A stretch of 64,000 nucleotides of DNA from Aquincola tertiaricarbonis (GTDB taxonomy: Bacteria; Pseudomonadota; Gammaproteobacteria; Burkholderiales; Burkholderiaceae_C). Below are positions 1 through 8,981 of the stretch, in pieces. Made by a program: the position numbers and the translations under genes. How positions within the stretch are numbered: the stretch's first letter is position 1; the number at the start of each line of letters is the position of its first letter. Location: assembly GCF_000969605.1 (NCBI RefSeq), contig NZ_JZUE01000021.1, forward strand, positions 43,718 through 107,717, read 5' to 3'. Below the pieces are notes generated by a model. It worked only from the letters and a program-made list of their open reading frames with translations, searched no databases and had not been told where the DNA came from.

Positions 1-600
1 GGCATCTACTGGACGCGCATGCCCGGCTACCTGCAGCACAACGCGCTGGGCGCCACCCACGACCTGCCGGCCTGGTACTGGACCGGCGACACCGACATGG
101 CCTGCCTGCGCGACGCCATCGTGCAGACGCTGCAGCACGGCTATGCCCACCACATCCAGCGGCTGATGGTCACCGGCCTGTATGCGCTGCTGCACGGCGT
201 GCAGCCGCAGCAGGTGCATGCCTGGTACCTCGCGGTGTACGTGGACGCGGTGGAATGGGTGGAGCTGCCCAACACCCTGGGCATGAGCCAGTTTGCCGAC
301 GGCGGCCTGATGGGCAGCAAGCCCTACGTGGCCACCGGCCGCTACATCGAGCGCATGAGCAGCGGCAGCCTGTGCGCGCGCTGCCGCTTCCGTCCCGGCG
401 AGCGGGTGGGCGAGCAGGCCTGCCCCTTCACCACGCTGTACTGGGACTTTCTCGGCCGCCACGAGGCGCTGCTGGCCGGCAACCGGCGCATGGCCATGCA
501 GCTGAAGAATCTGCGGCGGCTGGACGATGTCCAGCGCCAGGCCATCGCCGAACGGGCCCACGCGGTGCGCCAGCCGGGCTTTGCATCGCCGCACCGGTGA
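1..600 (+). CDS. Photolyase-related protein (FeS-BCP/CryPro type), 3' part
   Basis: The frame is open from base 1, so the N-terminal part lies outside the window. About 199 C-terminal residues are present. They resemble the helical FAD-binding half of the prokaryotic 6-4 photolyase/cryptochrome group, with many Trp residues (for example AWYWTGDTDM) and a late cluster of cysteines (LCARC, then EQACPF) of the kind that ligates a 4Fe-4S cluster in this family. Family members repair UV photoproducts or sense light using FAD. The protein ends 35 bp before the TetR start. Substrate and photochemistry cannot be judged from this fragment. Confidence 0.8.
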   Translation, partial: GIYWTRMPGYLQHNALGATHDLPAWYWTGDTDMACLRDAIVQTLQHGYAHHIQRLMVTGLYALLHGVQPQQVHAWYLAVYVDAVEWVELPNTLGMSQFADGGLMGSKPYVATGRYIERMSSGSLCARCRFRPGERVGEQACPFTTLYWDFLGRHEALLAGNRRMAMQLKNLRRLDDVQRQAIAERAHAVRQPGFASPHR

Positions 601-617
601 CAAGGGCTTGCGGTCAA

Positions 618-637
618 CATATGATTGTCGTCATATG
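618..637 (+). promoter_or_regulatory. Perfect palindrome, likely TetR autoregulatory operator
   Basis: CATATGA-N6-TCATATG is a perfect 7-bp inverted repeat with a 6-bp spacer. Its right arm includes the start codon of the TetR gene at 635. A near-identical site (ATATGA-N6-TCATA core) lies upstream of the next gene at 1273-1292. Two matching dyads in front of a TetR gene and its neighbour are the normal pattern for a local repressor. Binding itself is inferred. Confidence 0.7.
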
Positions 638-1216
638 AACGAGAAGACAGCCCGCCGCGAAGCCACGCATGAACGCATCGTGGACACCGCCGCCCGTGCT
701 ATCCGCCGTGCGGGGTACCACGGCATCGGCGTGGCCGACATCATGAAGGAGGCCGGCCTGACCCATGGCGGCTTCTATGCCCACTTCGCTTCCCGCAATG
801 CCATGCTGGCCGAGGCCGTCGAGCGGGCGGGCCAGCAGAGCGCCGAGCGCCTGGCCACCCACACCGCCCGCCGCCGCGCCCGTGGCGCCAGCCCGCTGCG
901 CGCGCTGATCGAGGTGTACCTGGCCGATGCCCACCTGGGCGCCTGCGAGGAGGGCTGCCCGGTGGCCGCGCTGGTGGGCGAGATGCCGCGCCAGCCCGAC
1001 GAAGTGCGCCAAGCCTCGGCTGCGCGGGTGCAGAAGTTGATCGCCAACGTGGCCGCCGCGCTGCCCGAAGGCGCGCCGGCCGAGCGGGCGCCGGCCATCG
1101 CCGCGGCCCTGGTGGGCGCGCTGCAGCTGGCCCGCGCGCTGGGTGACAACGCCCAGGGCCGCGCGGTGCTGGCCGCCACCCGCAAGGCGCTGATCGAGGA
1201 CAACGACCAGCCCTGA
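635..1216 (+). CDS. TetR/AcrR family transcriptional regulator
   Basis: The product has 193 residues. Residues about 8-55 form the TetR helix-turn-helix (GIGVADIMKEAGLTHGGFYAHF), followed by a helical ligand-binding domain that contains Cys residues (GACEEGCPVA). The ATG at 635 is chosen because it begins directly before the conserved domain. No Shine-Dalgarno is visible and the start codon lies inside the palindrome at 618-637, so the mRNA may be leaderless or very short. A strong terminator follows, so the SDR gene downstream is probably transcribed separately but through a matching operator. The likely role is repression of itself and of the SDR gene. The inducer is unknown. Confidence 0.9.
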   Translation: MNEKTARREATHERIVDTAARAIRRAGYHGIGVADIMKEAGLTHGGFYAHFASRNAMLAEAVERAGQQSAERLATHTARRRARGASPLRALIEVYLADAHLGACEEGCPVAALVGEMPRQPDEVRQASAARVQKLIANVAAALPEGAPAERAPAIAAALVGALQLARALGDNAQGRAVLAATRKALIEDNDQP

Positions 1217-1230
1217 TGCCTTTCCTGCCG

Positions 1231-1262
1231 GGCCGTGCGGCGCGTCACCGCACGGCCTTTTG
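1231..1262 (+). terminator. Rho-independent terminator after the TetR gene
   Basis: A perfect 10-bp stem (GGCCGTGCGG / CCGCACGGCC) with a 7-base loop is followed by TTTTG. It separates the regulator transcript from the SDR gene, which begins 45 bp further on. Confidence 0.85.
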
Positions 1263-1272
1263 TTGGACCCGG

Positions 1273-1292
1273 AATATGACGCTCATCATACG
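1273..1292 (+). promoter_or_regulatory. Second copy of the TetR operator, upstream of the SDR gene
   Basis: AATATGA-N6-TCATACG matches the palindrome at 618-637 in 12 of its 14 arm bases and has the same 6-bp spacer. It ends 14 bp before the SDR start codon, a position suited to blocking transcription. Confidence 0.65.
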
Positions 1293-1306
1293 ATTGCGAG
1301 CCTGAC

Positions 1307-2026
1307 ATGAACTTCGAACGACTGATCAAGGATGCCGTGGTGCTGATCACCGGTGCCAACCGCGGCCTGGGCCGCGCCCTGGCGCAGGAAGCGCTGCGGC
1401 GCGGCGCGCGCAAGGTGTATGCGGCCGCACGCGACGTCCGGAGCGTGACGCTGGAAGGCGTGGTGCCGGTGCAGCTGGACGTCACCCATGCGGCCGACGT
1501 GCAGCTGGCCGCCGAGCGCTGCCGCGACGTCACCCTGCTGGTCAACAACGCCGGCATCGCACGGGTGGGCGGCTTCCTGGCGGCGGAGGCGGAGCTGCAT
1601 GCCCGCGACCTGCTGGAGACCAACTACTTCGGCCCGCTGCGCATGGCCCAGGCCTTTGCGCCGGTGCTGGCCGCCAACGGCGGCGGCGCGCTGTTGAACG
1701 TGCTGTCCGTCGCCAGCTGGATGCCTTCCACGCTGCTGGCGGCCTATGCGGCCAGCAAGAGCGCCGCCTGGTCGCTGACCAACACCCTGCGCCAGGAACT
1801 GGCCGGCCAGGGCACGCTGGTCACCGGCCTGCACGTGGGCTTCATCGACACCGACCTGACCCACGGCTTCGACGTGCCCAAGGTCACGCCGCAGGCGGTG
1901 GCGCAACTGGCCCTGGCCGGCGTGGAAGCCGGCGCGGCCGAGGTGCTGGCCGACGACATCACCCGCCAGCTGAAGGCGGGGCTCTCGGCCCCGCAGGCGC
2001 CCTACCTGCTGGCCGCCGCCCGCTGA
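1307..2026 (+). CDS. SDR family NAD(P)-dependent oxidoreductase
   Basis: The product has 239 residues, typical of classical short-chain dehydrogenases. The N-terminal Rossmann motif TGANRGLG is at about residue 15, NNAG near residue 80, and the catalytic YxxxK is Y147-K151 (YAASK), preceded by a serine-containing SVASW segment. The enzyme oxidises or reduces an alcohol/carbonyl using NAD(P)(H); the substrate cannot be read from sequence. The operator at 1273-1292 ties it to the adjacent TetR regulator, so it is probably induced by a compound that is either its substrate or a toxic relative of it. Confidence 0.9.
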   Translation: MNFERLIKDAVVLITGANRGLGRALAQEALRRGARKVYAAARDVRSVTLEGVVPVQLDVTHAADVQLAAERCRDVTLLVNNAGIARVGGFLAAEAELHARDLLETNYFGPLRMAQAFAPVLAANGGGALLNVLSVASWMPSTLLAAYAASKSAAWSLTNTLRQELAGQGTLVTGLHVGFIDTDLTHGFDVPKVTPQAVAQLALAGVEAGAAEVLADDITRQLKAGLSAPQAPYLLAAAR

Positions 2027-2045
2027 GGGCGCGCCGTCCGCCGGC

Positions 2046-2555
2046 CTAGCCAGCGCCGCCGCTGCAACCCTGCGGCGGCTGCTGCGCAAACATGGCCTGC
2101 ATCCGCTGCTGCATCTGCTCCGGCGTCGGATCCTCGATGTGCGTGGCCACCATCCACTGGTGGCCGAAGGGATCGGTGATCTGGCCGGCGCGGTCGCCCC
2201 AGAACTGGTCGGCCACCGGCATGCCGATGCGGGCGCCGGCCGCCACCGCACGCGCCACCACCGCATCCACGTCGGGCACGTACACCACGGCAGTGCTGGC
2301 GGTGCCGCCCAGCGTCAACGGGCTCAGCGCCTGGTACTGCGGCTGCTCCTCGGTGAGCATGAAGCGCGCGCCGCCGATGCTCAGCTCGGCATGCATCACG
2401 CTGCCGGCGGGCGTGTCCAGCCGGAAGGTGAGCTGCGCGCCAAGCGCCTGCTGGTAATACGCGATGGCGTCCTGCGCGCCGCGCACCACCAGGTACGGGA
2501 TGGCGCCGTTGCACGGCGGGGTGGGGTTGACCGAAGCGGATGGGGATGTCGTCAT
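2046..2555 (-). CDS. VOC (glyoxalase/bleomycin-resistance fold) family protein
   Basis: The product has 169 residues. It has the beta-alpha-beta-beta-beta repeats of the vicinal-oxygen-chelate fold, with IPYLVV at the start of the first module and DPFGHQW in the second, of the PhnB-like subgroup. The ATG at 2555 is chosen because AGGAG lies 8 bases upstream. Members bind a metal or small molecule, but most of this subgroup have no known substrate. It is divergent from the lipoprotein gene and converges on the SDR gene with a 19-bp gap. Confidence 0.85.
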   Translation of the reverse strand: MTTSPSASVNPTPPCNGAIPYLVVRGAQDAIAYYQQALGAQLTFRLDTPAGSVMHAELSIGGARFMLTEEQPQYQALSPLTLGGTASTAVVYVPDVDAVVARAVAAGARIGMPVADQFWGDRAGQITDPFGHQWMVATHIEDPTPEQMQQRMQAMFAQQPPQGCSGGAG

Positions 2556-2750
2556 GGCATGCACTCCTGCGGCGGACCGGCGAAGCACCGTTCCTGCGCT
2601 GACGACGAAGCAGCCACCCCGGCTTCGACAGCGCGAGCTGCGACAGCATGTAACTCGCTCGAAAGGGGGGGATGCCATGCGGGCGCCGCTCCAGAGAATC
2701 GCCCGCAGCCGGCCACCGAGCCGGCCCATGACAAAAGCTCAGGAGTGGGA

Positions 2751-4595
2751 ATGACACTGTTTCGATGGCTGCGCCTGTGGGCGCTGTGCATGTTCGCGGG
2801 CCTGGCGCTCGCGGGTTGCTTCGGCGACGACGACGATGACGGCGGCGACGGGACCGGCACCGGCCTGGTGGCCGCACCCACCATCACCACCGCCCCGGCA
2901 GCGCTGGCGGTGGCCGAAGGCGCCACCGGCACCTTCAGCGTGGTGGCCGAAGGCCCCGGCCCCTTGACCTACCAGTGGCTGCGCAACGGCACCGCCATCG
3001 CCGATGCCACCGGCGCCAGCTACACCACTGCGCCGGCCACCGCGGCCGACAACGGCGCGCTGTTCAGCGTCACGGTCAGCAATCCCGGCGGCAGCACCAC
3101 CAGCGCCACCGCCGCGCTCACCGTCAATGCGGGCGCGCGCGGCACGCTCAGCGGCCGCGTGCAATCCGCCGCTGATGGCCAGGGCCTGGCCGGTGCGGTG
3201 GTGGAGGTGGGTGGCCTGAGCACCACCACCGGCGCCGACGGCAGCTTCACGCTGCAGGCCCCGGCGGGCCTGCGTGCCGTGGCCCGTGTGCAGGCCCCCG
3301 GCCATGCGCCTTCGGTGCGCATCGCCAGCATCGTGGCCGGTCAATCCACCACGATGACCGCCCAGCTGCTGCCGGTGGGCAGCACCACCAGCGTGACGCT
3401 GGCCAATGGCGGCGACGCGACCGTGTCGGGCTCCACGGCCCGGGTCAGCCTGGCGCCCGGCAGCCTGGTGCGCAGCGATGGCGGCACCGCCGCGGCCAGC
3501 GTGAACGTCTCGCTCACGCCCATCGATCCCTCGGTGAACCCGCAGCTGATGCCCGGCGACTTCACCGCCGGCAGCGCGGCCGCACCGCAGCTGATCGAGA
3601 GTTTCGGCGCCCTGCAGATCGACATCCGCGACGCCTCCGGCGCGGCCTACAACCTGGCCGCCGGCCGCACCGCCACGCTGCGCATTCCGCTGGGCACCCG
3701 CTCGCCCACGCCGCCGGCCACGGTGCCGCTGTTCTTCATGAACGAAGCCACCGGCCGCTGGGTGCAGGAAGGCAGCGCCACGCTGCAGGGCACCATGCCC
3801 AACCAGTACTACGAAGGCAGCGTCACCCACTTCAGCACCTGGAATGCCGACCAGGTGGCCGAGACGGTGCGCCTGAGCGGCTGCGTGCGCGATGCCGCTG
3901 GCCAGCCGGTGGCCAATGCCCAGGTGCTGTCCGACGGCATCGACTACTCCGGCAGCTCCCGCGCCGTCAGCGGTGCCGACGGCCTGTTCGTCATCGAGGT
4001 CAAGCGCGGCGGCCTGCTGACGCTGTCCGCCCTGGCGGGCGACCGGCTGACCAACACGCTGCGGGTGCAGGGCACCACCACCGCCGCCGATGCCACCGTG
4101 GCCGAATGCCTGGTGACCTCCTTCACCACCGCCGGCGTCAGCGCCAAGCTGACCTGGGGCACGCTGCCGGAGGACGTGGATTCCTACATGCTGGCGCCGG
4201 ACGGCACGCTGGTCTGGTATGGCAATCCGGGCAGCCTGGCCAGCGCTCCCTACGTGGCACTGGACGTGGACGACACCACCAGCTTCGGCCCCGAGGTCAT
4301 CACCGTCACGCGGCTGATGCAGGGCACCTACCGCTACCTGGTGAACAACTACGACGAGACCTTCAACCCCGGCCTCACCGGCTCCCCGGTGCGGGTGGAG
4401 CTGAACCGCGGCGGTGCGCTCACGCTGTTCAGCCCGCCGGCGGGCGAAGGCAGCAACCTGTGGTGGCATGTGTTCGACCTGGTGGTGGACGCGAACTGTG
4501 CCGTCAGCGTGGTGCCGGTCAACACCTGGAGCGCCACCGCGCCCGCCGCGCCTGCGGCGCCGGCCACCCCGCCGGCCCTCTGCCAGCCGCGCTGA
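2751..4595 (+). CDS. Outer-surface or periplasmic lipoprotein with Ig-like and carboxypeptidase-regulatory-like domains
   Basis: The product has 614 residues. A signal peptide ends in the lipobox LAGC, with Cys23 as the lipidated residue, followed by an acidic GDDDDDGGDG linker. Domains in order: an Ig-like domain (about 40-125), a carboxypeptidase regulatory-like fold (130-205), a central beta-rich part, a second carboxypeptidase-regulatory-like repeat (about 370-430), and a C-terminal part with a DVDSYMLAPDG motif resembling the DUF2135/YfaP group. AGGAGTGGGA directly precedes the ATG. The domains suggest an adhesin-like or carbohydrate/protein-binding envelope role, but no enzymatic residues are evident. 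A strong terminator follows. Confidence 0.8.
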   Translation: MTLFRWLRLWALCMFAGLALAGCFGDDDDDGGDGTGTGLVAAPTITTAPAALAVAEGATGTFSVVAEGPGPLTYQWLRNGTAIADATGASYTTAPATAADNGALFSVTVSNPGGSTTSATAALTVNAGARGTLSGRVQSAADGQGLAGAVVEVGGLSTTTGADGSFTLQAPAGLRAVARVQAPGHAPSVRIASIVAGQSTTMTAQLLPVGSTTSVTLANGGDATVSGSTARVSLAPGSLVRSDGGTAAASVNVSLTPIDPSVNPQLMPGDFTAGSAAAPQLIESFGALQIDIRDASGAAYNLAAGRTATLRIPLGTRSPTPPATVPLFFMNEATGRWVQEGSATLQGTMPNQYYEGSVTHFSTWNADQVAETVRLSGCVRDAAGQPVANAQVLSDGIDYSGSSRAVSGADGLFVIEVKRGGLLTLSALAGDRLTNTLRVQGTTTAADATVAECLVTSFTTAGVSAKLTWGTLPEDVDSYMLAPDGTLVWYGNPGSLASAPYVALDVDDTTSFGPEVITVTRLMQGTYRYLVNNYDETFNPGLTGSPVRVELNRGGALTLFSPPAGEGSNLWWHVFDLVVDANCAVSVVPVNTWSATAPAAPAAPATPPALCQPR

Positions 4596-4606
4596 GGCGG
4601 CTGGAA

Positions 4607-4631
4607 GCGGGCCCCGCCAGGCGGGGCCCGC
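4607..4631. terminator. Bidirectional hairpin between convergent genes
   Basis: GCGGGCCCCGC and GCGGGGCCCGC form a perfect 11-bp stem with loop CAG. It lies between the lipoprotein stop (4595) and the stop of the convergent E1 gene (4638). There is no clear T-tract, so termination efficiency is uncertain. Confidence 0.6.
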
Positions 4632-4637
4632 GCCGCC

Positions 4638-7211
4638 TCAGGCGGCCGCCAGGCCCAGGGCCTGCGCGACCAGCACCGCCTCCTGCTGCTGGTGCAGCAG
4701 CTTGGAGGAGGTGGCTCCCGCCGCCGTCACCGGCCGGGCCACGCGATGCAGCGGGGTGCCGGCCGGACAGGCTGCGGCCATGGCGGCCTGCAGGTCGTCG
4801 CGCACGAAGGACCAGGCACCCTGGTTCAGCGTCTCTTCCTGCGCCCACACCACTGCTTCCACGCCCGGGTGGCGGGCCAGCGCCTGCGCCAGCGCCTCGG
4901 CGGGGAAGGGGTAGAGCTGTTCCAGCCGCAGCAGCGCCACGTCGTCCAGCCCGGCTGCCGCCCGCGCATGCTGCAGGGCGTAGTGCAGCTTGCCGCTGCT
5001 GATCACCACCCGGCGCGCCGTCGCCTTGGCCGCCATGCCGTCGTCGGCCAGCACCGGCGCGAAGCCTCCCTGCAGCAGCGCCGCCAGCGGCGTGTGCGAG
5101 GCCGGCTCCTCATGCAGGGTGGTCTTGGGCGTCATCACCACCAGCGGCCGCGGCTCGGCCGCCAGTGCCTGCTGGCGCAGCAGCTTGAACATCTGGCCCG
5201 CGGTGGAAGGCATCGCCACCTGCAGGTTGCCCGCGCCGCACAGCTGCAGGAAGCGGCTGAGCCAGGCATTGGAATGCTCCGGCCCCACGCCTTCATAGCC
5301 GTGCGGCAGCAGCAGCACCAGCGGGCTGCGCTGGCCCCACTTCTCCTCGCCCGCGGCGATGTACTGGTCCAGGTAGACCTGCGCGCCGTTGACGAAGTCG
5401 CCGAACTGGCCTTCCCACACCGTGAGCGATCGCCAGGCTTGCACGCTGTAGCCGTACTCGAAGCCGACCACCGCTTCTTCCGACAGCACCGAGTTGACGA
5501 TGTCGAAGCGCGCCGCCGTGCCCAGCTGCTGCAGCGGCACGAAGGTGTCGGGCTGGCCGGGCTGCGGCGCCTGGTCATGCCACACCGCATGGCGGTGCAT
5601 GAAGGTGCCGCGCTGCACGTCCAGGCCCGAGACCCGCACGTCCACGCCGGCCTGCAGCACGCTGGCATAGGCCAGGGTCTCGGCCAGGCACCAGTCGGCA
5701 TGCGGATGGCGGCCATCGGCCGCGGCCTGCCAGCGCTGCACCAGCTTCTCGATCACCGGATGCGGCACGAAGCCTTCCGGCCAGCGGGTGAGGGCAGCCA
5801 CCGCCGCCTGCACGCTGCCCGGGCCCCAGGGCCGGGCCTCGTGCGGTGCCGGCAGCGCGGCCTGCACCGGCTGCAGTGCGCCGGTGGCCGCGGGCTGGCC
5901 GAAGGCCTCGCGCACCGCGCGCCGGGTGGCGGCGATGCGGGCCGCCATCTGTGCATCGCCGGCCGGGCCGTCGCTGGCCAGCGCGGCGCCGTACAGGTCG
6001 ACCACCGAAGGCTTGTGCTCGGTGAGCGCATAGCCCAGCGGATTCGTCACCTTGGGTGCATCGTGCTCGGAGTGGCCCAGCCGGCGGTAGCCGATCAGGT
6101 CGATCACGATGTCGGTGCCGAAGCGCATGCGCCAGTCCACCGCGATGGCGGCGGCGCGCAGCACGTCCTCCGGTGCATCGGCACTCACGCGCAGCACCGG
6201 CGCGTCCACCATGCGGGTGACGTCGGTGCAGTAGCGCGCGGCCTGCGCGTCCATCAGGTTGAGCTCGGTGAAGCCCACCTGGTTGTTGATGACCACGTGC
6301 ACCGTGCCGCCCACCGAGTAGCCGACCTTCTGCGTCAGCGCCAGCGTCTCCATCACCACGCCCTGGCCCGCGAAGGCCGCATCGCCATGCATGACGATGG
6401 CCAGCGCGGGCGTGCCGGCCCGCTGGCAGGCGTGGGCCATGCCCATCACCACCGGGTACACGCTCTGCAGGTGCGAAGGGTTGGGCGCCAGCCGCAGCAT
6501 CACCTCGCCGGCCCGCGTGGCCAGGCGTCGGCGGCCGCCGCGGTGGTAGATCAGGTCGGTCTGCGCCTCGGGGTGGCGGGGCCGGCGCTGGAAATGGTCC
6601 AGCACCTCCGCCACCGGCATGCGCAGCAGGTTCACCAGCAGGTTCACGCGGCCGCGGTGCGGCATGCCCATGAACACGTCGGCGATGCCGTGGCCGGCGG
6701 CCGCGGCCAGCAGCGCATCGGCCAGCGGCAGCAGGGCTTCGCAGCCTTCCAGCGAGAAGCGCTTGCCCTCGGGATGGTGCTCGGCCACATGGTGTTCCCA
6801 GGCCTGCGCCTCGATCAGGCGGTCCAGCAACGGCAGGCCGGCGCCGGCCGGTGCGTTGCGCGGGGCTTCCATGCGCTGCACCAGCCAGTCGCGGCGGGTC
6901 TCGTCGCGCACGGCGGAGGCATCCAGCGTCAGCGCGCCGCACCAGGCGGCCTTCAGCCGCTCGTCCAGCGCCTGCACCTGCTGCAGGCCGTGCCAGGCGC
7001 GGCCGTCGGGGGTCAGCGCGTCGGAGGGCGCCAGGCCGAAGCACGCGGGCGCCAGGCGCTGGATGTCCAGCGGCACCGCGCTGCCCAGCGGGTCCAGCGC
7101 CGCGAATCGGTGGCCGTGGCCACGGTGCGCCTCGATGAAGCGGGCCACCTCGGGACGCACACCGGCCGCCGCGTCGGCGCCCAAAGGCGGGTGCAAGGGG
7201 GTGGAGAACAT
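4638..7211 (-). CDS. 2-oxoglutarate dehydrogenase E1-like thiamine-diphosphate enzyme, orphan paralogue
   Basis: The product has 857 residues from the ATG at 7211, which has AGGA 7 bases upstream; in-frame GTG 7238 and ATG 7226 are alternatives. It follows the SucA (E1o) plan: HGDAAFAGQGVVMET and VINNQVGFTE in the ThDP/Mg site, and C-terminal blocks FEYGYS, QFGDFVNGAQVYLDQ and LLPHGYEGVGPEHSNAW. It is shorter than typical SucA (about 930-950), mainly at the N-terminus. The usual YRRxGHNExDEP block reads YRRLGHSEHDAP. No E2 (sucB) or E3 (lpd) gene is adjacent, so it is probably a paralogue rather than the TCA-cycle enzyme. It should decarboxylate a 2-oxo acid; which one is unknown. Confidence 0.8.
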   Translation of the reverse strand: MFSTPLHPPLGADAAAGVRPEVARFIEAHRGHGHRFAALDPLGSAVPLDIQRLAPACFGLAPSDALTPDGRAWHGLQQVQALDERLKAAWCGALTLDASAVRDETRRDWLVQRMEAPRNAPAGAGLPLLDRLIEAQAWEHHVAEHHPEGKRFSLEGCEALLPLADALLAAAAGHGIADVFMGMPHRGRVNLLVNLLRMPVAEVLDHFQRRPRHPEAQTDLIYHRGGRRRLATRAGEVMLRLAPNPSHLQSVYPVVMGMAHACQRAGTPALAIVMHGDAAFAGQGVVMETLALTQKVGYSVGGTVHVVINNQVGFTELNLMDAQAARYCTDVTRMVDAPVLRVSADAPEDVLRAAAIAVDWRMRFGTDIVIDLIGYRRLGHSEHDAPKVTNPLGYALTEHKPSVVDLYGAALASDGPAGDAQMAARIAATRRAVREAFGQPAATGALQPVQAALPAPHEARPWGPGSVQAAVAALTRWPEGFVPHPVIEKLVQRWQAAADGRHPHADWCLAETLAYASVLQAGVDVRVSGLDVQRGTFMHRHAVWHDQAPQPGQPDTFVPLQQLGTAARFDIVNSVLSEEAVVGFEYGYSVQAWRSLTVWEGQFGDFVNGAQVYLDQYIAAGEEKWGQRSPLVLLLPHGYEGVGPEHSNAWLSRFLQLCGAGNLQVAMPSTAGQMFKLLRQQALAAEPRPLVVMTPKTTLHEEPASHTPLAALLQGGFAPVLADDGMAAKATARRVVISSGKLHYALQHARAAAGLDDVALLRLEQLYPFPAEALAQALARHPGVEAVVWAQEETLNQGAWSFVRDDLQAAMAAACPAGTPLHRVARPVTAAGATSSKLLHQQQEAVLVAQALGLAAA

Positions 7212-7244
7212 CGGTATGTCCTGCATGCTGTGGGGCACCCGGGA

Positions 7245-8783
7245 TCAGAGCGCGAAGGAGCTGACCACGCCGGTCAGCTGGCCGGCCTGTTCCTTCATCG
7301 CGCGGGCCGAGGCCGAGCTCTGCTCCACCATCGCGGCGTTCTGCTGCGTGGTGTCGTCCATCTGCTGCACGGTGGCGCTCACCTGCTCGATGCCGATGCT
7401 CTGTTCGCGGCTGGCGGTGCTGATCTCGGCCACGATGTCGCTCACGCGGCGGATGCTGGCCACCACCTGGTTCATCGTGGCGCCGGCCTGCTCCACCATC
7501 TTGCTGCCTTCGTCCACCTGGCTCACCGAGGCGTCGATCAGGCCCTTGATCTCCTTGGCCGCCAGCGCGCTGCGCTGGGCCAGGCTGCGCACCTCGCCGG
7601 CCACCACGGCGAAGCCGCGGCCCTGCTCGCCGGCCCGGGCGGCTTCCACGGCGGCATTCAGCGCCAGGATGTTGGTCTGGAAGGCAATGCCGTCGATCAC
7701 GTCGATGATCTCGACGATGCGCTTGGACGAGTTGGCGATGGAGGCCATCGAGCCCACCACGCGTTCCACCACCTCACCACCCTGGATAGCGATCTGCGAG
7801 GCCGACACGGCCGACTTGCTGGCCTCGTCGGCACTGGCGGCGCTGACCTTCACGGCCGAGGTGAGCTGCTCCATCGCCGAGGCGGTTTCCTGCAGCGCGC
7901 TGGCCTGCTGCTCGGTGCGGGCGGAGAGGTCCAGGTTGCCTTGCGACACCTCGCTGGCGGCGCTGGCGATGGTGTCGGCGCCGCCGCGCACCTGCGACAC
8001 GATGCGGTGCAGGCTCTGCACCATCTCCTGCAGCGCGCTCATCAGGCGGCCCACTTCATCGGTGCCGGTGTGCTCGGCGCGGTAGGTCAGGTTGCCGGCG
8101 GCCACGGCCTCGGCCAGCTGGATGGCGCCGCGGATCGGGCGGGTGACCGAGCGGGTGATGTAGGTGGCCGTCACCGCGCCCAGCAGCACCGCGATGACCG
8201 AGGCCACGATCATCTGCACCTTGGCGCTTTGCGAGCTGGCCTCGGCGCTCACCACGTCGGCCAGCATGCTCTGCGACTGGTGGTCAACCATCTTGTCGAT
8301 CAGCGCGTAGTACTTCTGCTGCGGCGCCGGCATGTCGTTCTGGTAGACGGCCATCGCGGCTTCGCGGTTGCCTTCCTTCATCAGCGCGAACACCTTGGCC
8401 ACCACGGCGCCGTATTCCTTGCGGGCGGCCGCCTGCTCCTGGAAGATGGCCCGCGTCTCGTCGGAGTTGAGCATCTGCTCGAACTTCTTCAGGTTCTCGG
8501 TGTTGGCCGCGCGGATGGCCGCGTACTCGGCCATGTGCTTGTTCAGCTGCTCTTCGTTGCCGGACAGCAGGATGCGGCCGATGGTGATGACGCCCTTGTC
8601 GCCATAGGCCTTGATGGTGTTGCTCAGCGCGATCTGCGCATAACGTTCACTGACCACGCTGTCCATCATGCCGCGCACGCGGTTCAGGCCGGAGGCGCTG
8701 ATGGCGACGATGACGATGAGAAGCGCGATCACCACGGAGAAGGCCAAGGCCAGCCGGGTGCCAATCTTCAGGTTTGCAAACAT
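7245..8783 (-). CDS. Methyl-accepting chemotaxis protein with 4HB sensor
   Basis: The product has 512 residues. TM1 is at about 10-30, followed by a periplasmic four-helix-bundle (4HB_MCP) sensor at about 35-190, TM2 at about 190-210, HAMP at 212-265, and a cytoplasmic signalling domain with the hallmark hairpin tip ([21 protein letters not shown]). The end (VVSSFAL) has no CheR/CheB-docking pentapeptide. The ATG at 8783 is chosen over upstream in-frame starts because the protein then begins right before TM1. No Shine-Dalgarno is visible. A sigma-28-like promoter at 8875-8901 fits flagellar/chemotaxis regulation. The ligand is unknown. Confidence 0.9.
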   Translation of the reverse strand: MFANLKIGTRLALAFSVVIALLIVIVAISASGLNRVRGMMDSVVSERYAQIALSNTIKAYGDKGVITIGRILLSGNEEQLNKHMAEYAAIRAANTENLKKFEQMLNSDETRAIFQEQAAARKEYGAVVAKVFALMKEGNREAAMAVYQNDMPAPQQKYYALIDKMVDHQSQSMLADVVSAEASSQSAKVQMIVASVIAVLLGAVTATYITRSVTRPIRGAIQLAEAVAAGNLTYRAEHTGTDEVGRLMSALQEMVQSLHRIVSQVRGGADTIASAASEVSQGNLDLSARTEQQASALQETASAMEQLTSAVKVSAASADEASKSAVSASQIAIQGGEVVERVVGSMASIANSSKRIVEIIDVIDGIAFQTNILALNAAVEAARAGEQGRGFAVVAGEVRSLAQRSALAAKEIKGLIDASVSQVDEGSKMVEQAGATMNQVVASIRRVSDIVAEISTASREQSIGIEQVSATVQQMDDTTQQNAAMVEQSSASARAMKEQAGQLTGVVSSFAL

Positions 8784-8874
8784 GGGAGGTACTACGGGTC
8801 CTGCGGGGTTGGGCGCCGGCCGTCGCAGCCGGCGCGGGAAACGACCAAGGGCTGGCCGTGCAGTTAAGCCCGGG

Positions 8875-8901
8875 TTTTCGGCGCCGAGCCTTTCAAATTG
8901 A
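8875..8901 (-). promoter_or_regulatory. Sigma-28 (FliA)-like promoter for the chemoreceptor
   Basis: On the minus strand TCAATTTG-N11-GCCGAAAA matches the flagellar sigma-28 consensus (TAAAGTTT-N11-GCCGATAA) with the exact 11-bp spacing. It would give a leader of roughly 80 bases before the ATG at 8783. Confidence 0.45.
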
Positions 8902-8981
8902 GCCCGCAGGTGAAAGTTGGCCGAATGAATCACTACTGGCGAGCCCGGACAGGCACGCAGTAACAAATTCGGGGCCCTGGG

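Noticed and set aside
4692..8867. A plus-strand open frame of about 1390 codons opposite the E1 and chemoreceptor genes
   Set aside because: It is the antisense shadow of two clear genes, rich in His/Gln/Arg/Ala with no recognisable domain; a product of strong third-position GC bias.
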